A stretch of DNA of 64,000 bases, from assembly GCF_023218175.1 (NCBI RefSeq), contig NZ_JALPTH010000004.1:248001-312000 (forward strand), written 5' to 3'. Positions 44,446 to 51,695 of this stretch are shown piece by piece. The stretch is from Streptomyces lichenis (lineage in GTDB: Bacteria; Actinomycetota; Actinomycetes; Streptomycetales; Streptomycetaceae). Made by a program: the position numbers and the translations under genes. Under the pieces are notes generated by a model that saw nothing but the letters and a program-made list of their open reading frames with translations, had not been told where the DNA came from and searched no databases. Position 1 is the stretch's first letter; the number at the start of each line of letters is the position of its first letter.

Positions 44446-45359
44446 GCGGTACTGAGGCGCTGCTGCGCTCGCTGCGTGAGGAGTTGCGGGACGGGGGACT
44501 GCGCGGCTGCCTCCTCGTACGGGATCTGCGGACCGGGGAGGAGGTCGGCCTCGATCCGGACGTACCGCTGCCGTCCGCCTCGCTGGTCAAGGTGCCGCTG
44601 GCGCTGGCCACCGCGGAACGCGTCCGGCGCGGCGAGCTGGACGGGGCGCGGAGGGTCGAGGTGGCGCCCGGCCGGATCACCACCCCGGGCCCCACCGGGC
44701 TGAGCCGCTTCCGGCACCCGGCCCGGGTCGCCGTGGACGACCTGCTCTATCTGAGCCTCTGCCTGAGCGACAGCACCGCGGCCGACGCGCTCTTCGACCT
44801 CACCCCGCCGGAGCGGGTGACGGACCGGCTGAGGGAGTGGGGCCTGACCGGGATCACCGTCCGGCACCGGGTCGGCGAGCTGTCCGACACCCCCGAGGAG
44901 CGGTTCGACGGCGGGCAGGCGCATCTGGCGCACGCGCTGGCCATCGGGGCCGGCACCGGCGAGGCGGCCGGCGGCCGGGGCCACCAGCTGCCGCAGCTGG
45001 ACACCACCCGGGCCAGCAGCGGCACCGCCCGCGCCTGGGCGGACCTGCTCCAGGCCCTGTGGCGGCCGTCCGCCATCCCGCCCGAGGTGGCGGCCACGGT
45101 CCGGGAGCTGATGCGGCACAACCTCAACCGCCAGCGGCTCGCCCCGGACTTCAGCTCCGACGCGACGACCTGGTCCTCCAAGACGGGCACCCTGCTGAAC
45201 CTGCGCCATGAGATCGGTGTGGTCGAGCACGGTGACGGCCAGGCCTTCGCCGTGGCCGCCCTCACCGAGTCCTTCGTGCCGGCCGGCGCGCAGCCCGGCG
45301 CGGAGGCGCTGATGGCCCACGCCGCCCGCACCCTGCGGGACCATCTGCGCCAGCGCTGA
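44442..45359 (+). CDS. Cytosolic penicillin-recognising serine protein (BlaB-like)
   Basis: A 305-residue class-A-beta-lactamase-fold protein without signal peptide. It has Ser47-Leu-Val-Lys50 (SLVK), SDS in place of SDN (LSLCLSDSTAAD) and SKTGTLLN as KTG. It lacks an obvious EPEL deacylation motif. Coupled to the LysR gene by a 4-base overlap. In S. cacaoi, BlaB has the features of an active-site serine protein and is needed for beta-lactamase induction, so this is probably a cytosolic signalling component rather than a resistance enzyme. Confidence 0.8.
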   Translation: MSGTEALLRSLREELRDGGLRGCLLVRDLRTGEEVGLDPDVPLPSASLVKVPLALATAERVRRGELDGARRVEVAPGRITTPGPTGLSRFRHPARVAVDDLLYLSLCLSDSTAADALFDLTPPERVTDRLREWGLTGITVRHRVGELSDTPEERFDGGQAHLAHALAIGAGTGEAAGGRGHQLPQLDTTRASSGTARAWADLLQALWRPSAIPPEVAATVRELMRHNLNRQRLAPDFSSDATTWSSKTGTLLNLRHEIGVVEHGDGQAFAVAALTESFVPAGAQPGAEALMAHAARTLRDHLRQR

Positions 45360-45383
45360 CGACTCCCGTCACCGGCAGCGGAC

Positions 45384-45956
45384 TCAGCGGCAGAGGGCGT
45401 CCAGGTCCTCGACGAAGGCGGGGAACTCGGCTCTCGCCGCCGCGACGATCTCGCGGGCGGGACGGCGGGGTGTGGTGGCGTGCCGCCCGGCTATCGCCTC
45501 CAGCTCCGGGTTCGGCCGCTGGTCGTCGCCGTCCCCGATCCCGTGCTCCACGACCTCCATGGGCCCGTACCCGTCGGCCAGCACCCACAGGAAGTCCGAG
45601 AGGCTTCCGGCGACCACCCCGCGCTCGCCCTCCGAGCCCAGGAACACCACCGGCTGCTCGGCGAGCCCCCGCCCCGGCCGTACGCACCACAGGGCGGCCA
45701 GCCCGCCCGTACCGTCCTGCCCGAACACCCGGTAGGCCCCGGCGTCCGCCTCCGGGTCGCCCGTCCAGCCGCGCAGCCAGTCCGCGGTCTCCTCGGCCGA
45801 GTCGAAGGCGTCGTACGGCTCGAAGTCCACGGAGGCGAGGGCGGAGTCCGCCGCACCGTCGTACCAGGGGAACTCCACCCCGGCGATCTCCGCCAGGGCG
45901 GCCGGGAAGGCCCGGTCGCCGCCCACCGCCCGGCCGGAAGCGTTCGTCTCGATCAT
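45384..45956 (-). CDS. SMI1/KNR4 (SUKH)-like protein
   Basis: A 190-residue cytoplasmic protein. The middle section (ALWCVRPGRGLAEQPVVFLG, then GVVAGSLSDFLWVLADGYGP) resembles SUKH-superfamily folds, which include many immunity proteins; I am not certain of the family. ATG at 45956 with TAGCCT (reverse strand 45968-45963) six bases upstream. No toxin gene is adjacent. It is convergent with the BlaB-like gene, 24 bases apart. Confidence 0.5.
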   Translation of the reverse strand: MIETNASGRAVGGDRAFPAALAEIAGVEFPWYDGAADSALASVDFEPYDAFDSAEETADWLRGWTGDPEADAGAYRVFGQDGTGGLAALWCVRPGRGLAEQPVVFLGSEGERGVVAGSLSDFLWVLADGYGPMEVVEHGIGDGDDQRPNPELEAIAGRHATTPRRPAREIVAAARAEFPAFVEDLDALCR

Positions 45957-45995
45957 GCCTGAAGGCTAGACCGGGCCACTGACAACGCCCGTCCG

Positions 45996-46847
45996 CTACG
46001 GAAGAGGGGGCGCCGTCTCGCGCAGCTCCGCCAGCACCGCGTCGGTGAACACCGGCCAGGCCTCGACCGCCCACGGCCCGAAGTCCCGGTCGGTGAGCGC
46101 CACACAGGCGGCGCCCGCGTCCGGGTCGATCCACAGGAAGGTGCCGGACTGCCCGAAGTGGCCGAAGGTGCGGGGCGAGGAGGCGGAGCCCGTCCAGTGC
46201 GGGGACTTGCCGTCCCGGATCTCGAAGCCGAGGCCCCAGTCGTTCGGCCGCTGGTGGCCGTAGCCCGGCAGGATGCCGGTCAGCCCCGGGTACTCCACCG
46301 ACATCGCGGCCAGCACCGTGCGCGGGTCGAGCAGCCGGGGGGACTGCACCTCGGCGGCGAAGCGGACCAGGTCGTCCACGGTCGAGACGGCGTCCTTGGC
46401 GGCCGAGCCGTCCAGGGTGGTGGAGCGCATACCCAGCGGCTCCAGCACGGCCTGCCGCAGATACTCGGGGAACGGGATGTCCGTCGCCTTGGCGACATGG
46501 TCGGCCAGCACCTCGAACCCGGCGTTGGAGTAGATCCGCCGGGTGCCCGGCTCGGCCTGCCGCCGGTGCTCGTCGAAGGCCAGACCGGAGGTGTGGGCGA
46601 GCAGATGGCGGACCGTGGACCCCTCGGGCCCGGCCGGCTCGTCCAGCTCGACCGCCCCCTCCTCGTACGCCACCAGCACCGCGTACGCCGCGAGCGGCTT
46701 GGTCACCGAGGCCAGCGGGAACGGCCGGCCGGTCGGGCCGTGCGCGCCCGCCACCGTCCCGTCCGCGCGCACCACGGCGGCCGCCGCGTTCGGCACCGGC
46801 CAGTTGTCGATCGTCGCCAGGCTTCGCAGGCTCCCCGGGTTTCCCAT
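45996..46847 (-). CDS. Serine hydrolase, beta-lactamase class C/esterase fold
   Basis: A 283-residue protein of the beta-lactamase (PF00144) type. Motifs are Ser-Val-Thr-Lys in FPLASVTKPLAA, Tyr-Ser-Asn in RRIYSNAGFEVLADHV, HTSGL and HFGQSG in place of KTG. No signal peptide is present from the ATG at 46847, which has TACGCT 7 bases upstream. Probably a cytoplasmic esterase or D-aminopeptidase-like enzyme; the substrate is unknown. The divergent neighbour is a MerR gene. Confidence 0.85.
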   Translation of the reverse strand: MGNPGSLRSLATIDNWPVPNAAAAVVRADGTVAGAHGPTGRPFPLASVTKPLAAYAVLVAYEEGAVELDEPAGPEGSTVRHLLAHTSGLAFDEHRRQAEPGTRRIYSNAGFEVLADHVAKATDIPFPEYLRQAVLEPLGMRSTTLDGSAAKDAVSTVDDLVRFAAEVQSPRLLDPRTVLAAMSVEYPGLTGILPGYGHQRPNDWGLGFEIRDGKSPHWTGSASSPRTFGHFGQSGTFLWIDPDAGAACVALTDRDFGPWAVEAWPVFTDAVLAELRETAPPLP

Positions 46848-46896
46848 GGGGCCGAGCGTATCCCCGCCCCCGGTGCGGCCGTGCGGCCGGTCCGCG

Positions 46897-46928
46897 CTTG
46901 CTTGGAGTGCACTCCAAGGTTCTAGCGT
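46897..46928 (+). promoter_or_regulatory. MerR-type promoter with perfect palindrome
   Basis: CTTGCT (46897-46902) and TAGCGT (46923-46928) are separated by 20 bases, the long spacing typical of MerR-controlled promoters. The spacer contains most of the perfect 18-base palindrome CTTGGAGTGCACTCCAAG (46901-46918). TAGCGT lies 7 bases before the MerR start codon. This is strong evidence that the MerR protein controls its own operon here. Confidence 0.85.
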
Positions 46929-46935
46929 GGAGGTC

Positions 46936-47403
46936 ATGACGGTGATCCAGAGCACTCCCGTGGCCACTGGCGTGACCACCCCGGTGGACGTCTGCACCGT
47001 GGCGCCGCCCGCCCATCCGCGCCCGGACGGACAGGACCGCTACACCATCAGCGAGGTCGCCGCCTGGACCGGGCTGAGCGCGCACACCCTGCGCTGGTAC
47101 GAGCGGATCGGGCTGATGCCACACGTGGACCGCTCGCACACCGGGCAGCGCCGGTTCACCAACCGCGACCTGGACTGGCTGGTCTTCGTCGGCAAGCTGC
47201 GGCTCACCGGGATGCCGGTGGCCGCCATGGTCCGCTACGCGGAACTGGTCCGCGCCGGCGAGTCCACCTTCGAGGAGCGGCGCGAGCTGCTGGAGACCAC
47301 CCGGCGGGACGTGCTGGCGCGGATCGCCGAGCTCAACGGCACCCTCGCCGTACTCGACCACAAGATCGGCTTCTACGGCTCCCGGCCGCCCGCGGCGGAC
47401 TGA
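46936..47403 (+). CDS. MerR-family transcriptional activator
   Basis: A 155-residue regulator. A ~35-residue N-terminal tail precedes the winged helix YTISEVAAWTGLSAHTLRWY, ERIGLMPHVDRSHTGQRRF, then a coiled-coil dimerisation helix (FEERRELLETTRRDVLARIA). There are no metal-binding cysteines near the C-terminus, so it probably senses an organic or redox signal. ATG at 46936, leaderless. The aldo/keto reductase gene follows in the same operon. Confidence 0.9.
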   Translation: MTVIQSTPVATGVTTPVDVCTVAPPAHPRPDGQDRYTISEVAAWTGLSAHTLRWYERIGLMPHVDRSHTGQRRFTNRDLDWLVFVGKLRLTGMPVAAMVRYAELVRAGESTFEERRELLETTRRDVLARIAELNGTLAVLDHKIGFYGSRPPAAD

Positions 47404-47447
47404 CGGCTGCCCGGAGGCACGCACCACCCGAGAGGAACACGGACGAC

Positions 47448-48467
47448 ATGAGCACCGGCACCGAGAAGATCGCGACCGTACGCCTCGGCACCCACGGCCC
47501 CCAGGTGGGCGTCCAGGGCTTCGGCGCGATGGGCATCAGCGAGTTCTACGGGGACACCGACGAGGCCGCGGCCCGGGACACCCTGGACGCCGCGCTGGAG
47601 GCAGGCGTCACCCTCATCGACACCGCCGACATCTACGGGCGGGGCGCCAACGAGGAGTTCCTCGCCCCGTTCACCGCCGCCCACCGGGACGAGATCACCC
47701 TCGCCTCCAAGTTCGCCATCCAGCGCGACGACACCGACCGGCGGGTCGTCCGCAACGACCCCGCCTACATCCGCACCGCCGTCGAGGCGAGCCTGCGCCG
47801 GCTGGGCACCGACCACCTCGACCTCTACTACATGCACCGCCGCGACCCGGCCGTGCCGCTCGCCGAGTCGGTCGGCGCGATGGGCGAACTGGTCGAGCAG
47901 GGCAAGGTCCGCTTCCTGGGCCTGAGCGAGGTGACCGGTCCCGAGCTGCGCGAGGCGCACTCGGTGCACCCCATCACCGCCCTGCAGTCCGAGTGGTCGG
48001 TGTTCTCCCGGGACGTGGAGCGCAGCGCGGTCGGCGCCGCCGCCGAACTGGGCGTGGCCTTCGTGCCGTACTCCCCGCTCGGCCGCGGCTTCCTCACCGG
48101 GGCGTTCGCCAACGCCGAGACCGACCTCTCGGCCGGTGACTTCCGCCGCTTCCAGCCGCGCTTCACCGGCGACAACGCCAAGGCCAACGCGGCCCTGCTG
48201 GAGCCGCTGCGCACCATCGCCGCCGCGCACGGGGCGACCCCCGCGCAGATCGCGCTGGCCTGGGTGCAGCAGCGCGCCCGGGTGCACGGGCTGACCGTGG
48301 TGCCCATCCCCGGCACCCGCAAGCGCTCCCGGCTGCTGGAGAACGCCGGCGCCACCCGGATCACCCTCACCGAGGCGGAGCTGGCCGAGCTGGAGCCGAT
48401 CGCCGGCCGGGTCGCCGGCGACCGCTACCCGGACATGTCCACCACCTCGGCCGCCCGCGAGGGCTGA
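47448..48467 (+). CDS. Aldo/keto reductase
   Basis: A 339-residue NADPH-dependent (beta/alpha)8 reductase. The catalytic tetrad is visible: Asp in LIDTADIYGRG, Tyr in the same motif, Lys in ITLASKFAIQ and His in LYYMHRRDP. The cofactor loop is VPIPGTRKRSRLLENAGA. It belongs to the AKR13-like group that reduces aldehydes and ketones. Start at the ATG at 47448 with AGAGGAA upstream. It is in an operon with the MerR gene 44 bases upstream, so expression should follow that sensor. Confidence 0.92.
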   Translation: MSTGTEKIATVRLGTHGPQVGVQGFGAMGISEFYGDTDEAAARDTLDAALEAGVTLIDTADIYGRGANEEFLAPFTAAHRDEITLASKFAIQRDDTDRRVVRNDPAYIRTAVEASLRRLGTDHLDLYYMHRRDPAVPLAESVGAMGELVEQGKVRFLGLSEVTGPELREAHSVHPITALQSEWSVFSRDVERSAVGAAAELGVAFVPYSPLGRGFLTGAFANAETDLSAGDFRRFQPRFTGDNAKANAALLEPLRTIAAAHGATPAQIALAWVQQRARVHGLTVVPIPGTRKRSRLLENAGATRITLTEAELAELEPIAGRVAGDRYPDMSTTSAAREG

Positions 48468-48490
48468 GCACCCGCCGATTGTCGGGGCGG

Positions 48491-49696
48491 TCATCCGAAG
48501 ACGTACACCGCGAAGCCCGCCGCCAGCAGCGCCGCCGCCGTGCGGCGGGCCGGGCCGCTCCCGGTCCACGGGGCCTCCAGCCGCCGGGCGTACCGGCCGA
48601 CCAGCACCAGCAGCCCGGCGAAGAGCGGCAGCCAGGCCAGCCGGGCCGCGATCCAGCCCAGGGTGTCGGGGGCGCCTGTCAGCCCGGGGACCGCGCCGAG
48701 CAGTCCGGCGGCCGGTACGGCGGCGGCCAGCATCGCCGTCTGGTGCCAGCACAGGATGGTCATCGCGCAGAGGTTGACCAGGACGACCGGCGCCCAGAGG
48801 GCGGGCCGCCGCAGCAGCCGGTTCAGCCGGCCGTGCAGCAGCACCGCCGCCCCGCTCTGCGCGGCCGCCAGGGCGAGCACCAGCAGCGAGGGCGGATGGC
48901 TGTTGGTGCGGGCCTCGCCCGGCACACCCACCATCGACGCCGGGTAGCCGCACACCAGCAGCAGGGCGGCGAACAGGGCCCCGCCCCCGGCCAGCAGCCA
49001 CCAGGCCTCCCGCCGACCCAGCCGGCCCACCGCCCAGGCGGCACCGAGCTGGTAGGCGAAGAGCCAGCCGGGCAGGATGTTCAGCAGGCTCAGCCAGGAC
49101 GGCACCGCCTCCGCGTACGGGCCGTAGCGCAGCGCGTCCACCACCGCGACCGTGCCGAGCAGCGGCACCGCCGCCCACACCCCCAGCCGCCGGGCCGCCC
49201 GCTCGCAGTACGGGGTGAGCGCCGTGACGACCGTGTAGACGCCGACGAACCACAGCGGCTGGACGACCAGCGTCGTCGCGGTGCGCAGAGTGTCCTGCGG
49301 CACCCCGAAGCCGTGGCCCAGTACGGGCAGCAGCACCGCCCAGACGGCGGTCACCCCCAGCACCGGCCGCCCCAGCCGGGCCACCCGGCCGCGCAGCCAG
49401 CCGGCGGTGGAGCCGGTGCGCCGCCGGTAGGAGAGGACCGAGGCGTAGCCGCCGACCAGGAAGAAGATCCCCAGCAGCTGGAGCACCCAGCTCACCGGGG
49501 CGAAGAACCCGAAGGCGGTCAGCGGGCTGGCGTTGTGCAGCCCGCCGTCGCCGGCGTCCAGGGTGAGGCCGCCGAGCATCCAGTGCCCCAGCGGCACCGC
49601 CAGCAGCGCCAGCGCCCGCAGCCCGTCGACCGCCCGGTCCCGGTGGGCGGGGGTACGGGCCTCGATGGAACCGGCGGCTCTGCGGAGGGCGTTCAT
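48491..49696 (-). CDS. Membrane acyltransferase (acyltransferase-3 family)
   Basis: A 401-residue integral membrane protein with about ten helices. The family signature is DRAVDGLRALALLAVPLGHW near the N-terminus, with the catalytic His in that motif, then FFLVGGYASVLSYRRRT. Such enzymes transfer acyl groups to surface sugars or small molecules. The ATG at 49696 overlaps the stop of the upstream DUF1023 hydrolase gene (ATGA), so the two are coupled. Confidence 0.85.
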   Translation of the reverse strand: MNALRRAAGSIEARTPAHRDRAVDGLRALALLAVPLGHWMLGGLTLDAGDGGLHNASPLTAFGFFAPVSWVLQLLGIFFLVGGYASVLSYRRRTGSTAGWLRGRVARLGRPVLGVTAVWAVLLPVLGHGFGVPQDTLRTATTLVVQPLWFVGVYTVVTALTPYCERAARRLGVWAAVPLLGTVAVVDALRYGPYAEAVPSWLSLLNILPGWLFAYQLGAAWAVGRLGRREAWWLLAGGGALFAALLLVCGYPASMVGVPGEARTNSHPPSLLVLALAAAQSGAAVLLHGRLNRLLRRPALWAPVVLVNLCAMTILCWHQTAMLAAAVPAAGLLGAVPGLTGAPDTLGWIAARLAWLPLFAGLLVLVGRYARRLEAPWTGSGPARRTAAALLAAGFAVYVFG

Positions 49697-50817
49697 CGCA
49701 GGCCCCCCTCGGTCCCGGCGGTCGCGGTCTCCTCCGTGGTCTCGTCCGCGGTGCCGTCCGCGGTGCCGTCGGCGATGGCCGCGAAGGCGCGCAGTGAGGC
49801 GGTGCCCGGGGCGAAGTAGCCGGTGTGGCCATGGGCCCCGGAGACCGGCACCGGGCGGGCGCCGAAGCCGGGGGAGGCCGGGTCGGCGCCATGGCCGAGC
49901 CCGAACAGCTCGACATGGGGTACGTCGCCGATCCAGTCGTCCGGATCCTTGGCCGCCCACACCCGGGCCCCGGTACGCAGCTCGGCCGCGCTGTCCGCGC
50001 GCATCCCGGGCGAGCCCAGCACCACCAGGTCCCGGGCGGCCAGCCGGGGCGCGGCCAGCCCGCACACCACGGAGCCGTAGCTGTGGCAGAACACCGCCGG
50101 CGCGGGCAGCCCCACCGCCGCCAGCCCCTCGGTGAACCGGACCAGCCGCTCGGCCCCGGCCTCCGCCAGCCGCCCGGTCGCCGCGTCCACGCCCACCCCG
50201 ACCGGGGTGGTGTAACCGGCCCAGGCGATCACCGCGGTCCGCCCGCCGGTGGCCGCCCACAGCTCGCGCGCCATCCCGGCCGGGGTGCCGTACGGGTCGG
50301 AGCGCCGGTCGTAGGTGGCGGCGTCGATGTCCGAACCGGGCGTGATCACCGCGACGCTGTCGCTCGCCGCCAGGTCCCCGAAGACCTCGGCGACCTGGCC
50401 CCGGCCGCGCGGGTCGAAGGCGAGGACGCGCCGCCCGGTGAGCTGCCCGAACCGCCCGTCGCGCCGCACCGCCAGGGCGTTGGCCTGGTAGCGCAGGGCC
50501 AGGGGCGCGCCGTCCAGGTTGCCGACCACGGACGGGTGGCGGCGGGCCAGCGCGGTCCGCTCGGGGGCGTCCAGCCGGGCGAAGAAGGCGGCGACCTCGC
50601 GCGGGGAGGCGGTGGCCGGGTCGGGCAGCGGCCGGCCGAGCGAGGCGTCCGCCCGCCAGGCCGCGGTGCCCGGAGGCGGACCGGTGACGGCGACCTGCGC
50701 GTCCCCGGCCGCCCAGCCGGCGGTGCCCGCGACCACGCCCGCCATCACGGCGGCGCTGACCACCGCCCGGCGCAGCCCCCGGAACCTCGTTGACCGTGTG
50801 TGCGCGGATCGGCGCAT
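49693..50817 (-). CDS. Secreted/membrane alpha/beta-hydrolase, DUF1023 family
   Basis: A 374-residue protein from the ATG at 50817 (50850 is an alternative). An N-terminal hydrophobic segment (VVSAAVMAGVVAGTAGWAA) is a signal or anchor. The hydrolase domain has the nucleophile motif FCHSYGSVVCG, preceded by WAGYTTPVGVGVDAA, and a final GHTGYFAPGTASL containing the likely His. Coupled to the acyltransferase gene. A paralogue is at 58715. The substrate is unknown. Confidence 0.85.
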   Translation of the reverse strand: MRRSAHTRSTRFRGLRRAVVSAAVMAGVVAGTAGWAAGDAQVAVTGPPPGTAAWRADASLGRPLPDPATASPREVAAFFARLDAPERTALARRHPSVVGNLDGAPLALRYQANALAVRRDGRFGQLTGRRVLAFDPRGRGQVAEVFGDLAASDSVAVITPGSDIDAATYDRRSDPYGTPAGMARELWAATGGRTAVIAWAGYTTPVGVGVDAATGRLAEAGAERLVRFTEGLAAVGLPAPAVFCHSYGSVVCGLAAPRLAARDLVVLGSPGMRADSAAELRTGARVWAAKDPDDWIGDVPHVELFGLGHGADPASPGFGARPVPVSGAHGHTGYFAPGTASLRAFAAIADGTADGTADETTEETATAGTEGGLR

Positions 50818-51021
50818 GACGGCAGCCCCCCACTTCCTCGTCCGGCTCATCCGACTCGTCGGAGTCGGCCGCCCCGTGCGGTGCGGCGGGAGGAAGGTAG
50901 GAAGACGGCCGCTGACGGCACGTCACCCCGGGGAGCCAACCGGGGGGTGCTACCGGGGTAGGGGGTGGGGGAGCGGGCGGCGGCCAGGGCCGTGCGGATC
51001 ACGGTCCTGACCGCCGTGCCG

Positions 51022-51423
51022 TCAGCAGTCGGGGACGTCAGGCAGTCGGTTGGCGGGGTAGTCGATGTAGTAGCTCGCGATCCAGCCGGTGTTGGGTGCG
51101 GTGTAGTCGTTCACCAGCACCCAGTAGGGGTTGCCCCCGACGGTCTGCCCCTGCTTCTGGCAGTAGACGTAGAGCTGATGGCTCGGTTGTACCTGCTGCC
51201 GGACGTTGGGGCAGTTCGTCGTCGAGGGGTGGCTGCTGCAGGCGGTTGGATTGCCCTCGTTGCTCCGCAGGTTCACATTGGTGGCCCAGGTGCGGTACAT
51301 GCGGTCGGCCGCGGGGGCCGCGGAGGCGGTCGTGGCCGCGAGCGGTGAGGCCAGGAGCGCCGCGGCCGTCGAGGCCGTCACTGCCACGGTGCGTGCGGTG
51401 GACCAGTGGTGCCGAAGGTGCAT
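51022..51423 (-). CDS. Small secreted SH3-like protein
   Basis: A 133-residue secreted protein. The ATG at 51423 has GAGGAG upstream; the signal peptide ends at TASAAPAA (about residue 37). The mature part has NVNLRSNEGNPTACSS and GGNPYWVLVNDYTAPNTGWI, resembling bacterial SH3 (SH3b) domains, plus four cysteines. Probably binds the cell wall or a secreted partner. Single gene. Confidence 0.75.
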   Translation of the reverse strand: MHLRHHWSTARTVAVTASTAAALLASPLAATTASAAPAADRMYRTWATNVNLRSNEGNPTACSSHPSTTNCPNVRQQVQPSHQLYVYCQKQGQTVGGNPYWVLVNDYTAPNTGWIASYYIDYPANRLPDVPDC

Positions 51424-51530
51424 GGTGTCTCCTCGTGTCGGGTCGATCCGACCGGTTCGGCCGTCCCGGCAGCCGGTATAGCCCACAGCCGCTGTACGGG
51501 CTCGGGAGCGGGGCGCCGAACAATCAATCG

Positions 51531-51554
51531 CCGTACGGAGGACTCACCGTACGG
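51531..51554. repeat. Paired CCGTACGG palindromes upstream of the STAND gene
   Basis: The self-complementary octamer CCGTACGG occurs at 51531-51538 and 51547-51554, 16 bases apart. It can form a hairpin or two operator half-sites. The gap 51424-51695 contains no gene; the rest shows no clear promoter boxes. Confidence 0.5.
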
Positions 51555-51695
51555 CTCCACCGTCCCGGCACCTGAGAGCCGTCGACATCGTCAACCGGCC
51601 AGAGCGGCTTGTTCCGCGGCGAGAGCACGGCAGGCGACCTTCGACTGCGAAAAGATGAAGGCGGACCGCAGCGGATGCACGGGGAAGGGGTGGCG

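Noticed and set aside
45384..45956. Immunity gene of a polymorphic toxin system
   Set aside because: The SUKH resemblance is weak and no toxin or secretion gene lies nearby, so only a fold-level label is given.
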